A DNA stretch of 64,000 nucleotides from Polytrichum commune. Lineage: Eukaryota; Streptophyta; Polytrichopsida; Polytrichales; Polytrichaceae. The notes under the pieces were generated by a model. That model did no database searches. It had not been told where the DNA came from and saw only the letters and a program-made list of their open reading frames with translations. Position 1 is the stretch's first letter. The number at the start of each line of letters is the position of its first letter. Location of the stretch: positions 19,902,001-19,966,000 of the forward strand of contig OX485803.1 of NCBI GenBank assembly GCA_950295325.1. The letters run 5' to 3'. This document shows positions 24,008-36,428 of the stretch, in pieces. Made by a program: the position numbers and the translations under genes.

Positions 24008-24512
24008 GGGCCACTTCACACACGAACCAAGAACCGTGACCATGAAATTGTGAGAGCCCAAAAGAAAGTGTCCAAAGGCCATCCCAAGACACCTCCAGAA
24101 TCATGTAGTGTGGTCACGGATCTTCAAGTGTATTGTGAAGCCATATGTTGACCGGATCTGCAACCAAATGCTATTTCAATGAATTTCTATTCATGCGGAT
24201 CCTTATACATGATCAAATAGAATAAACCAACGGCTGTAAACGTTCGGAGTGTCATGGTCTCCTGGTTATGTGTTAGGCCTACCTCCAAGAGGCGGTTTTT
24301 GAAAATAGTCCAAGTGACCATGAAACATGATCCATTCGATGCCATGTAGGAATCCATGTAGACTTTACACCCATCTTGCATTCACTTGTATACTCCCGTT
24401 GGTCCGTCAAGCGTAGTGTGATGCGAACTTGGACCAGCTCCGCCTTTTCCACCAGTGAGAGTGCTTGAAGTGTTATGGTCACGGGCTCTCAGTCTCGTGT
24501 GTGAAGTAGCCC
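24008..24512 (-). mobile_element. PIF/Harbinger-like MITE, copy 1
   Basis: 505 bp bounded by GGGCCACTTCACACACGA on the left and TCGTGTGTGAAGTAGCCC on the right. A TAA lies on both sides (24005-24007 and 24513-24515), which fits a 3-bp TWA target duplication typical of the PIF/Harbinger superfamily. The body matches the copies at 32664 and 34059 in reverse orientation. It has no transposase; the small reading frames inside are by-products. Confidence 0.75.
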
Positions 24513-24582
24513 TAATAGCCATGATATGGAACATTTTGGGTTGTGTGTCACCTGACCAATGACATGGCGCATTGTCAATTAG

Positions 24583-24655
24583 CATGACATATGACGTATG
24601 CCATATGTCATATGTCATATGACGCATTGTTAATCAACATGACATATGACATGTG
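24583..24655. repeat. Hairpin of ATGACATATGAC / GTCATATGTC units
   Basis: CATGACATATGAC occurs twice and its complement GTCATATGTC two to three times between them. The result is a small cruciform-capable AT-rich palindrome cluster adjoining the MITE. Confidence 0.6.
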
Positions 24656-24659
24656 TAAT

Positions 24660-25950
24660 TGGTATCTTTATTGGTATCTGTAAGTAAATGATTATAATTT
24701 TAATATGGATAGGCAAGTACGTACATTCATTCCAGGTTCGGACCTAATTGCTTGAAGAAACAAAAACAAAATCCTTACTATCTGCAACCTCCCTCCCCTT
24801 TAAGACTTCTCAAACTAGGGTGAATCAGAAATATTGCAAAAAACCAAACTTTTAAATGGAGTTTAACTTAAAGTTTTGGCGTACAACTACTGTTGTAATT
24901 TTTTGAGATTAATAATATGGCGCATTTTATTTTGCTAGGTTTTTTCGTGCAAGCTATATATGAAGTTTAGATTGCAACATCGTGTAATTTTTTTAATGGA
25001 CTTGGTTTCCATTCTCACCCAAGATGGCCACAATCTACATAATCAATGGATGACAACGGCATTGACATATTTCACCATCCAAACAGTGGGTGGGTTGAAA
25101 CGGTGGAAACTAAAATCACAAACAAATCTTGAAACTATTTGGATTAAATGATACTCTGACATCGCATTCTAGAGTTTTGTATAGTTTGATCTCAAAGTTT
25201 CCCTCAAAGGCAATAACATCAACCTTTCAATAAATGTACAAGTCTATCATCAAATCTATGTGAAATGATTTTGAGTGTATTGGATAGACATCTTGAAATC
25301 ACACATCATGGTAAATTTTCAAAAACAAATTTGGACTTGGTGAGACCCTCTTTTGCCAAAAAAAAACCTAGAAAAATGTGGCTACTTTGGTTTGTTGGGG
25401 ATTTGAGGGTTAAAGAGAAAGTGGCATTCAATCACGTTCCAAAAAAATTCAAACATGTGACAGCTCCAACAAGAGGTTTACTTGGGGGATGGACTCCTTT
25501 TTGGAAACCTAAATCACATGCATGGGTCATGATGAAGTTAAACCCCCTACACACGAGAAGTTAATAGAGAAAAACAAATGTATATGTACTACTGATATGC
25601 TGGAAAATGGACTCATGTATTTATATTAAGTGTATCAATTTGGTTTGATAAACGTCTTCATTACATATACAAAAAATATATATATATACGACAAATTAAA
25701 TATTAAGCCTTAATTACACATAAAATCCACTTTTGCTTTCTGATGAGAAAGTCATCTTCATTCATAGCATTATCTCAATAATTATACAAAACAAACAAAG
25801 ACAAAAGAACAATATCTTAGCCACAATCTGGAGAGTATAATTCAAGGAAGCCCATGAATGCTCCGATAGCACCTAGTTTGTGAAAACCTAGAACCAAATT
25901 ATGCAAACCCTAACAAGAACAAACATGCTAGTCGTTGAGGACTATGACTA
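24660..25950. other. Intergenic, nothing recognised
   Basis: AT-rich. A 99-codon open frame at 25265-25564 shows no familiar motif, splice context or codon signature and is treated as chance or transposon debris. Confidence 0.3.
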
Positions 25951-25954
25951 TAAA

Positions 25955-26885
25955 ACGTTATGGGGCGTATAATATACTGTTGGAAAGGTATTTTCAAGAC
26001 CTTTGCAACGGTATACTACAAATCTGGGACATTTTTAAAATTATTGTTGCAAAATGAAAAGAAATTACACTATAGTCATTTAGCAACTGTAGATCAGGGT
26101 GGTCAAAGAACCACAATGAGAAAAGGATCATGGTTCTTCTTTGCATAGTTTATTAATATACTACATAGGATATTTAGTATTTGATACACTAAATATAAAT
26201 GCATACACAAAATATCAATAACCCTATGAAAGTAAGTAACATTAAATGTAAACTCAAACACTAAATATTAAGTATGGTAATATGTGGAAGTTACGTGTTT
26301 TAATTTAGTGTAAGTAAAGATTTGAAAAAAAAAAAACTATGATAAAAGGAGAATTCCAACATATCTTCTAGCAAATCTTCTAATATTGATTATCAAGAAT
26401 TGAAAAGTGTTGAGCAAGGTAGGATGGTCACAACATCAAATATAATCAAACACTAAATATCCTATTTAGTGTAGTGACAACACTAGGTACATGCCACATG
26501 TAAATTACATTGAACATGTACAAATTAAATCGCTCATTTTTTGTAAAAATTGTTGTGAGAAGATTCAAAAGCCACATCTTTGACACATTTAGCAAGAAGT
26601 GAAGACAAATGAAGGCCAAGAGAAGACAAGAGAATGGTCAAACTTGATTTATTTTAAAAAAAACTGCCATTTTTGGGCATGCATTAAAAAAAATCAACAC
26701 AATCACTTTTTGGTGCATGGTCATTCTTCTTGGTCCACATTAGGTTTACACCTAGTGAGGGGCCCAAGGCTTTCAAAACTGGTTTTTTAAGAAGTCGGAT
26801 CATGGAAGTTGGACCATGAACTTGGACCATTGAAAAAGACCCTCTTCCATGGACCAACTTCATGGTCCATAATGTGAACCGGCCC
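25955..26885 (+). repeat. Dispersed repeat G, copy 1
   Basis: Matches 31780-32660 in the same order: a hairpin around ATACTGTTGGAAAGG, GTAGATCAGGGTGGTCAAA, TATAATCAAACACTAAATATCCTATTTAGTGTAG, a GGTACATG block, CTTGGTCCACATT and CCTAGTGAGGGGCCCAA. Copy 1 carries about 200 bp extra at 26150-26370. A second inverted repeat (GGACCATGAACTTGGACC facing its complement) lies at about 26805-26872. Confidence 0.7.
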
Positions 26886-26944
26886 TTAATGCCCCCTTTT
26901 GTACATCTACCTTTATTTCAAAACTAAATAGCCTTTAAGATGTA

Positions 26945-27075
26945 CACACTATAGAAAAAGAATGCCTCTCCTTTATGTATGCTACGTACGCTAATGCCTT
27001 AAATAGTACCCCTTCTTACACCCACGTTAGGTCATATGTGGTATATGAAGAGTCCGTCCCCACGAGGAGGATTCC
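26945..27075 (+). repeat. Dispersed repeat C, copy 1
   Basis: Shares CTTTATGTATGC, AATGCCT, TACCCCTTCTTACAC and ATATGAAGAGTCC with the reverse complement of 46915-47040. Confidence 0.6.
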
Positions 27076-27079
27076 CTAT

Positions 27080-30000
27080 GTTGGATATATAGTTGATAGT
27101 TATTTGTCAGCCACCTCGTAAGTCAAATACTATTTCGCTTGTGCTTGAGATCGAGCGTTGTGTGTACTTTGCTTAGAAGAACACCATAGAAATGATGACA
27201 ACTTTGCAGACCCAACTATTAAATGCTATCCAAGAAGCCTAGCGATTTTTCACACGTACAACCCCAACAACAAACCCGGAAACGAAATACATAAGTGGGG
27301 GCATGCAAAGGACGAGGAGGAAAATAGGGAACTATGAAGGATGGGCCGTGCAACAATGATGTCTATATCTATTGTGAAATGATGGTGCAATTAGCCACAC
27401 ATTGGGGAATGTGTTTCAATCACCAAATGGTCTCATCCACCGGTCCTCCCCTCCCTAGTGCATTTATTGCCCCAAGTAAATCAAGTTGTGCACATTCATG
27501 AAGAACTTTCAAAGGGCTTGAGTTTGAATAATTGGTTGAACATGAGTGAGTCTCGAAACTTATTATGCATCAAATTACAAGTTGAAATATAACCCAATGA
27601 GTTTTTTTTGGTCTTTTCGAACAGACTTACACCTTTAATCAAAGAGTGACGGTGAAGCAAGCGAACAATATTTTGCATGGTGGGCATGTAAATCCTAACT
27701 TTGGTAAAACCCTTAATTTTGTAGACATGGAAACCAGGACACACAATCCAACACAATGCCCAAAGGGCATGATATGAATGTCGAAGAAAATCCTTGAATC
27801 AAGGTTGTACGCGGTCAAGGATTCGCAACGTCTGCGTAAGTTCATTCATTAACCAATTCCATATGAGTGCATGGGGTGGGTGGGAAGGAGCTTGTTTTTA
27901 AGGGTGGGTTGCAAGTTGGCGGGTAGGCACTCCTTGTCCCATCTTTACTACTTTTAAAGAGAAGATGGAAGCATGTGCACATAATGAGCTTGGATTGTCA
28001 TTATTCAAAATTATTGAGGCGGAGTGGGAGAGAGGATGTGCATGATGTAGCTTTAGATCCTTCTTAAATTTGGCTATCAAATAACATAGTTGGTTGATTT
28101 TTATTTATTGATTTTTATTGACAAATTTGCTTTGCTTGTTGGATTGCTCATATCTTCGTATTTCTATTGACTGAGTTTTAAATTTTAATTTCATCCTATT
28201 CAAAATCGTGCATATATTTTCTTCCACAAAATTATGATCTTTATTGGGACAATCGACACACTTAAATTAAAAGAATTAAATTACATTAATAAATATAGCA
28301 TTTTAATAATGTCATGTAAAGTGCTATTATGTGCACTTGTGAAATCACAATCAATTGGTTGATACCCTACCAATAGGTCCACACCAAGAGCATGTGTTGC
28401 AATCGATACCCTAATCTTGACAACACGATTATATTTGATTATAGTGTAAAGTGTAGTGTTCATACCCCATCTTAGTACAATTATTATGTGATGGTAACCT
28501 ATCATAGTCTTGTTAATTTTTATTATATATGTTTTATTCATCACCTCTAAATGAGTCCATACCTCTAATATTAGTTCATAAGTTCAATGCAAATAAAAAA
28601 TATATAAGTTTATCACCCACCTTGAATTATAATAATAACTACGAGTTATTTCTTACAAATAATTATTATATACATCATATGCATATCAAATATCATCATG
28701 AACCAAAAAAAACAAATTTGAGATTGGAGGGTTTAAGGTTGTATTTATAGGTCATGGACACAAATACATAGAAAATTTCTCTTATATATGATATATAATA
28801 TCCTGAAGCTTAAACCTTGTATTTTTTATAATATCATTTTAAGATTATACATATTTTTAGGTCAACTCAAAAATGAAGCTACCCCATACTTCATGCCAAT
28901 GACAACATCTTTAATTTGTTTGTTCATATTCTCTCATCATATAAACATGTTAGGATGACTTGTAATCTTATAGGGTTTAGGGCTTGCCGATGATATTAGC
29001 CTCAATTACATGTTAAGTTGTTGAAGGACCTACAGTTAGGGTATCGACCAAGAATGTTTCTATAGTCGATACTTTAACTTGTGGTTCTAAATGTAAATAT
29101 TTTTGGAAAAACACAAAAAGTTAGTGTATCAACATTAATAATATGAGCCCACGTTACGGTATCAGAAGCAAACAAATAACCAAAAAATAAAAATCAATCA
29201 CAATTACTTTGAGTGGTATTGATGGAAAATTAAGCCACATGTGGTAGAATTGTCAATAGTTAGCTCATTTTGTTTTGTTTTGTGTCGTGTGGATTTTTGT
29301 TTTTGATGTGTTGTGTTGTGTTGTGTTGTGTTGCATTTTGTTGTTTTGTTGTTTTGTGTTGTTTTGTATTGTTTTTGAGACTAAGAAAAGTTCAATATTA
29401 AAAGATATATTTCCGAGTAAGTCAAATCAAAGGAAAATTTGAAAGACTTAGAGGAATCCAAATTTGATTCAAAATTTACAAACTAAGAGAGATTCAATAA
29501 TGCTTCAAAGTAAGGAAACTTAAAGAGATCTAATGATGATTGAAAGCGAAGAAACTACGAGAGATGTTTAATATTTAGAAGAGATCCGAGAGAGATGGAA
29601 AAATTGAGACAAATTTAATAGAATATCTTGCACCAAGTGATATTCTTAAAACCACATAAATAGACTCCGTTTGACAAAGATGAAAGTTGGTTGCCTTGGG
29701 CTTGGAGATGAGAATACGTGGACGTTGCGAAACCCAAGTTGCCCGCACACCTACGGGAGACAATGAATGTGAAATAAATTTTGTGCTCAATCAATTATTA
29801 CAATTTCATTGTGGTTGTTACATGTACAATAACCAACAAAAAGGACACCTGACACGGGGGATGCAAGTGTGTTTTGAATTAAAATTTCTCTAGTGTCTTT
29901 TCTAAAAAATTGGCCATTGACATGTCGACCTAAATTTTCATGTCATCCACTAGACAAGTCACCCAGTTGGAAAAATCAAATAAAAGAAAAAGAAAAAGAA

Positions 30001-31400
30001 ATAATTATGTCTTGTCCCATCAAATTATATTACATAATCAACGGCAAGTCAACCATCCCGTTCAATGAGACAACCCTAGAAATGATGGTGATTGTCACGC
30101 CCGGTGTAATAAGGTAATGTTCAAGGGAGATATGGTGGTAATTGTGGAGATTTTTCATTGGGGTTGAGTGTCATAACATTAGAAAGAAAGAATTAAGCCC
30201 TCCTAAGGGCTTCTTCAAGGAACCTAAGAACCACATTGATGGGCCCCCTTTCCCTCTCTTGGCTTTAAAATTCAAATATTCTTGGGCACAAGGGCGGGCA
30301 TGCAACCATGGCAACTTTTTGCCATGATTGCTTGCCGCAATAGCATCTTACTCACCCACCCATTTCTTGCACATCAAACTTCTTGGTAATCTCAACGGTC
30401 ACATCCCATTGTGTTCCAAAGCTCCATAACACTCAAACTTGGTTACCCATTTCACATGGGCACTTGGACGGCTCCATGTCATGGCTATGCGGCCCACTTG
30501 AATCTATATTTGGCACACATAAAATCAAGAAAATCGTGGACCTCTAGGGAATTCATTCCACTTCTAGTGCAATTCTTGGGAGCACAACGGGTCCACCATT
30601 TCAATATCACAAATTGCATTGCCATAAAATCTACCCTTTATTGGCCCTGAAAGCCCCATGGGCGTGCTCTCAAAAAGAGAAGCCACCTTAAAAGCCATGT
30701 CATGTCTTCATCCTAGAATGACCATTTCTAGAAAAAGCGTATGAACTCCAAATTTAAAATTTAAAATTCTTACATATTTGTGCTCTAAAATGCATTTGAC
30801 TATTTATAATTTGATTCAGGGTCCATATCCATCCCACTATCCAAAGTTTGAAGAACGAGATTTCAAAAACTAGTTGCCCCAGCTTGAGAACTAGTCTTGA
30901 ACTTTTCAACTATTGGATATTCTCAAGTTTTGTTGAAGCAAAGAGATAATTCTTCCCAAATCTTCATAACAAAGTCGTTTTTCATAGACAAGCGGCCAAC
31001 CATAAGAATATGTTGGAGGTAATGGATGTATCACTCAATTGCCCTTAACATTAAGATTGGTGTGACAAGTTCGTTAGAATGCACATGGGAACAATAAAGG
31101 GTAACCTAAGGCATCATGACCTTTGTGGAACCTTTCCAAACACCAACAACACATCAATAGGTAGACTTTGCTTCTAGTTCAATGACATGACTTCATTTGT
31201 GTTTAATCTACTTGTTCCATAGACATCAAATTTCAAAAAATAAAACATGAACATTCTCTTGAAAGTAATGAATTAGATTGTGTAAATTAATACACTGACA
31301 TAAGTTGATGTTGTTTTGAGCACAATACATGATGTAACATTTGTGACATATATAATAGTGACTCAACTTCATTAACACATACTCCAATTATTTTTCTATA
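27080..31400. other. 4.3-kb stretch without a recognised gene
   Basis: AT-rich intergenic DNA. A degenerate (TTGTG)n tract lies at about 29305-29370. Single telomere-like TTTAGGG units (for example near 28975) are isolated. No open frame has recognisable domains. Confidence 0.4.
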
Positions 31401-31779
31401 GTCACTGAGATTTGCGTAGGAAACTAAGTGAGATCAATGATAGCATGGATATAATTCATAAAAGCCGACCAAAATTTACAAAATGCATGAAAATATGGTA
31501 CCATGGAAAGAAAATGGAAGGGAAAAAGAAAAGTGTGTGGTTGTCTGGTAGGAAAAGGCAAGGGCCCATGTCAAAGAAATGCCATTTCAAGAACGTTTTA
31601 ATGAATCTACCTTTTATGTGCCTTAATTATATTATAGCCCATGAGACATACCAGCACTACCTTGCCCTACCCCTTAAACCGGCTTACACGTGTTTCATCA
31701 AACAACGCGGTACATCTAGAACTCAAGAATTCAAGTGCAGATTTGTTTTTTTGGTCTACCAACTGCAATGTTTGGAATT

Positions 31780-32660
31780 TCGGGGCTTGTAATATACCGT
31801 TGGAAAGGTCTTGAAAATATCTTTCCAACGGTATATTACACGCCCCGTAATGTTTAGAAACTATAGTTGCAAAACAAAAAAAACAAAAATCTGTAGTCAT
31901 TTAGTGACTGTAGATCAGGGTGGTCAAAAGAAGCGCAATGGGAAATCTTCTAACATTAATTATCAAAGAATTGAAATTTAACGTTGAGCAAGGTAGGGTG
32001 GTAACAACATTAGATATAATCAAACACTAAATATCCTATTTAGTGTAGTGACAACACAAGGTACATGTCACATGTACAAATTCAATCACTCATTTTTTTT
32101 GTAAAAATTGTTGCGAGAAGACCTCTCTTGACTCCATATGTTCCTCTCTCTACGTCCAATGCTTTCGTAAACCACGCTCAAAATTGCAAAATTTTCCCAT
32201 TCTCCTTGCAAAATCAGTGTTTGAATGCCCACAACATTCTTCACAAGCATGCACAAAAATATGTACAATCCTAGTAGCACGACTAGCTTCCAATTCCTCT
32301 CCTCCATTTTGACCATACTTGCTGAATTTTAAGGCGAAAAGAAGAAAAAACTAAGTGACAAGATAAGTGAAGGCATGTGTAGGCAAGTGAAGGCAAATTG
32401 AAGTCAACAAAATGGTCAAACTTCATTTTTATCCCAAAACTGCCCTTTTTGGGCTTATATTAAAAAAATCAGCACATCCACTTCTTGCCGCATGGTCATT
32501 CCTCTTGGTCCACATTCGGTTTACACCTAGTGAGGGGCCCAATGGCTTTGTAAATCAAAATTTTAAGAACTAGGACCATGAAATGTAGACCATGAACTCG
32601 TACCGCAAAATAAGGCATCTTCCGTGGAACGAGTTCATGGTCTATGGTGTAAATTGCCCC
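31780..32660 (+). repeat. Dispersed repeat G, copy 2, with strong hairpin
   Basis: Partner of 25955-26885. Its left end, 31781-31847, is a near-perfect hairpin: CGGGGCTTGTAATATACCG and following bases pair with CGGTATATTACACGCCCCG over about 27 bp with one mismatch and a 13-nt loop. The repeat ends directly against the MITE at 32664. Confidence 0.7.
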
Positions 32661-32663
32661 TTA

Positions 32664-33166
32664 GGGCCACTTCACACACACGAGATTGAGAGCCCGTGAC
32701 CATTACACTTCAAGCACTCTCGTTCGTGGAAAACGTGGAGCCGGTCCAACTTCGCTTCACACTACGCTTGAGGCACCAACGGAGTATGCGAATGCAAGAT
32801 GGATGTAAAGTCTACATGGATTCCTACATGGCATCAAATAAATCATGGTTCATGGTCACTTGGACTATTCTCAAAAACCACCTCTTGGAGGTAGGCCTAA
32901 CACAAAATTGGGAGACCATGGCACTCGGAATACTCACAACTGTTGATTTATTCTATCTTAATATGCATGATAACCCGCATGAATAGAAATTCAATTGAAA
33001 TAACAGTTGGTTGAGGGCCCGGTCACATATGAACTTCACACTACACTTGAGGGTCCGTGACCACACTACATGATTTTGGAGGTGTCTTGGGACAGCCTTT
33101 GGACACTTCCTTTTGGGCTCTCACAATGTCATAGTCACGGCTCTTGGCTCGTGTGTGAAGTGGCCC
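32664..33166 (+). mobile_element. PIF/Harbinger-like MITE, copy 2
   Basis: 503 bp with terminal GGGCCACTTCACACAC and GTGTGTGAAGTGGCCC. TTA flanks both ends (32661-32663 and 33167-33169). The sequence matches copies 1 and 3 throughout, including the GGAGGTAGGCCTAACACA and GGAGGTGTCTTGGGACA blocks. Confidence 0.8.
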
Positions 33167-33169
33167 TTA

Positions 33170-34055
33170 GAAGAGTTGACTGAGTTTAACCCAAAATTCC
33201 AAATTCACGACCAAAAATAAATAAATAAAATTGTGCACCATGGAACGGTATTCAAGGATTGGGTACGGAGCTTCAGTTATTGTGCATGTCAGTGACACTC
33301 CACTGAAAAGGGTTTAATACAGCAAAGTAGTAGGATTCATTTCTGGGTGTAAAGGTTGAGTGTTGTCTCTTTCATTGTTGAGAATGACAAGAGAAGCTGG
33401 TGTCGCAAAGTGCAGCCATTGAAAGCCCAGCTGCCACATTACGTGGCTTCCACTTACAAGTTTGATGGGTCACACCACTTAAGTGAATGTATGTGATGAA
33501 AGGCTCCGTGATGCTCCACCCAACCATTGAAGACAACAATGTATGATTCAAGTAGCAAAAAACCAAAACCAAAACAAAAACAAAATCCGTATGTTTATTC
33601 TGAATTTCTAATTTGTATCATCAAATATGTATGAAGTAAATTTGGATATTGAGGTTGCGTATAAGTGAGTACGCGACAATGTTAATCCCGAGTTCCTCCA
33701 CGTTGGAGGTGTCTCTCTTGTAAATATTGTCTCAAGTTATAAGCCCAACCACTTCATTTGTCATACTTGGATAGACATGTTTTGTGATATCCTTCTAGTT
33801 TTACTTCACTTTGGAGTTAATCCATGTATGACATGTTGTGGGCCAAATTTTGGGTGTTTCTACAAAACTTGTTTGTATATGTTTTGTTTCAAAATAGACT
33901 CGGGGATGACCTTCATCGTACATTTATTATTGCAATCTCTCAATAGTAGCCTGTAGGTGTCATGAAACTTTGCTCAACCATTATGGGTGCTTCTATCATA
34001 GTGGTGTTGAAGCAATGATGTAGAGATCGACATGCAATGTTCTCTCCATGGATAC
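33170..34055. other. Intergenic, nothing recognised
   Basis: AT-rich, with a short ATAAATAAATAAA run near 33215 and A-rich simple sequence near 33555-33585. No gene is seen. Confidence 0.4.
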
Positions 34056-34058
34056 TAA

Positions 34059-34538
34059 GGGCCACTTCACACACGACCATTACACTTCAAGCACTCTCAT
34101 TGGTGGAAAACACGGAGCTAGTCCAAGTTCACTTCACACTACGCTTGAGGGACCAACGGAGTATGTGAATACAAGATGGATGTAAAGTCTACATGATTTC
34201 TACATGGCATTGAATGGATATGTTTCATGGTCACTTGGACTATTCTCAAAAACCACCTCTTGGAGGTAGACCTAACACAAAACCGGGAGACCATGGCACT
34301 CCGAATGTTCATAACTGTTGATTTATTTATTTTATCATGTGCGAGGATCCACATGAATAGAAATTCATTGAAATAGCATTTAGCTGAGGACATGGTCACA
34401 TATGACTTCACACTACACTTAGGGTCAATGACCTCACTACATGATTTTGGAGGTGTCTTGGGACATACTTTGGACACTTTCTTTCGGGCTCTCACAATTT
34501 CATGATCACAGATCTTGGCTCGTGTGTGAAGTGGCCCC
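34059..34538 (+). mobile_element. PIF/Harbinger-like MITE, copy 3
   Basis: About 480 bp, same orientation as copy 2. It starts GGGCCACTTCACACACGA and ends CGTGTGTGAAGTGGCCCC. TAA precedes it and CTAA follows, so the target duplication is TAA or CTAA. Confidence 0.75.
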
Positions 34539-34539
34539 T

Positions 34540-36428
34540 AAGAAATCAAAACAACAAGGCCAACATTTCTTTAATAAGAGTTTTTAACTGAATGTGTCGA
34601 TTCATTGTTGCTATCTTGTTTTTATCCACATTGATGGTTGTCATTAGAGCCTATTGGGGTGCACTCTTCGTACAACTTGCAAACTAGCATGAGTGTAAAA
34701 AGGCCGTATTATTAATTAATTTCAGATACTATTGTACATAGTATACAGTATATTATATACGGTCATGTCTTAAATAATAAACGCATTCACACTCACGATA
34801 GTTTATATGTGGCATGACAAGTCGAACCCTTGGGCCTTTGGCCCACCAAAGTTGCAAGCTTGAGCTTGAGTTTAAGTTGTGTGTGGCAACCTCATGAGGA
34901 AGAAGGGAGAGGTTACATGTTTACTAGAACTAAGGTATGTGGGCAAATTTCCAAATTCGATGCCTACATTTTGTGTTACAATGTTACATGGCGAGAAGAG
35001 AAAAACATTTTTCACTTTGACTTCTCATAACTTTTGTTGAATCTCAACTCCAATCCCAAAACTTGAAATTATTATGACAACTTACATGATTTTTGAATTT
35101 GATTGCTTATTATTATATATTTCTTTTTGTTTGAGATAAATTGTCAAGCAGGATAAATACAAGGGTTAAGAATGCACCCACTTGGAGGGGAAGTATGGCC
35201 CCTTGATTGTTCTCCTATATCTACATGGCTGAATTGGAGCACTACTACTACTTTAATGACAATGCTACTTTTATCATATTACATTAGCATTTGGTAACGT
35301 AAGCACAATGTGGTGTCATGATCATAGACGTGTGACATTTTCTAATTTGAAACTTTGTACCTATGAGGCACCTACTGAAAACATGCATGTGGTCCCAAAG
35401 CAATTACAAAGTTAATTTTTGGTCTTGTTTTACTAGTTGGAAGTGGTCCTAGAGTGCTTCCGCTCCTTCTTTAACTGGTGACATTCACAAGTTCCATAAA
35501 CAAAGGTGGGCATTTGCTCCAAGGTTGTGCAACACAACAACTACATCTAGAACAAAGTTCCTATAATATACACATGATCAATAAATGACTAAAACATGTG
35601 CGGTTGAAATCCAATCCAAACCCTCAATAGAAGTGAACATATAAGACACACATACCTTAGTTTCCAATCAACAATATATTTGTTAAATTGAGACTTTCTT
35701 GTCTCAAATTAATATATGGACCACAACAATATGAAGTCGCCCAAAACTATATTGTCAACAATCTCAAATATATTATCAGTCCTAGTATCCCAAAATCAAT
35801 CGTTGGCCAACATAAGCACATTGGGTAGAGCACTTGACACCAACTTCATCAACAAAAACACATTTGGGTAGAGCACTTGAAACCAACTTCGCCAAAAAAA
35901 TCATATAGAATGATTGCTATTATTGGCATGGCCAATAATATATATACACTACGAGCTACATAGCATCATGTAATAAATGAAAATTTATTCAACCCTACAA
36001 TTTAGTCCCCCACATAATAATAAAATAAAGTTCACATTTGTTGGCAAATATTCTATATGGATATTCATCCAACCCCTAACAATATAGCGTTTCTAAGTTC
36101 AACCCAAACTCTACACCAATTTTGAAGAGCACACATATGACTAATATGTATCTACTAGTTACATATGAAACTATAATCATGATAACACAATTCTACCAAT
36201 GTCTCATTCAACGTGGTTTGCTTCTTGTGCAATCCGAGCAAGGTTGTCATTTGCAAAAGTTATGTATTTTTGAGGGATGGACACTGATCCACTATGATTT
36301 TTTCATGGTTTTCATGCTATGAATATGGAATCTGTATCTATCCAAAATGGACCGTGCTCACAATCTACCCTCCACCGAAAGTTCGGGTTTGTATCCCAAC
36401 CCGTGTAATGCCGAATCACATCTTCATT
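34540..36428. other. Intergenic with repeat F and a short tandem duplication
   Basis: 35010-35220 is a copy of repeat F. At about 35817-35905 a unit of some 52 bp (CACATT..GGGTAGAGCACTTGA.ACCAACTTC) is present twice in tandem. 34690-34795 has inverted ends (GAGTGTAAA / TTCACACTC) and could be a tiny MITE. No gene is recognised. Confidence 0.45.

Noticed and set aside
25265-25564. 99-codon plus-strand frame
   Set aside because: No motif, no splice context, and it lies in repeat-rich DNA; probably chance.
28970-28985. Telomere-like TTTAGGG units
   Set aside because: Only one or two units, isolated in AT-rich DNA; not an interstitial telomere array. The CCTAACCTCAACCTCAACC stretch near 20635 is likewise too degenerate.
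32696-32986. 96-codon open frame inside a MITE
   Set aside because: It lies wholly within MITE copy 2, and related frames in the other copies are broken differently; not a protein gene.
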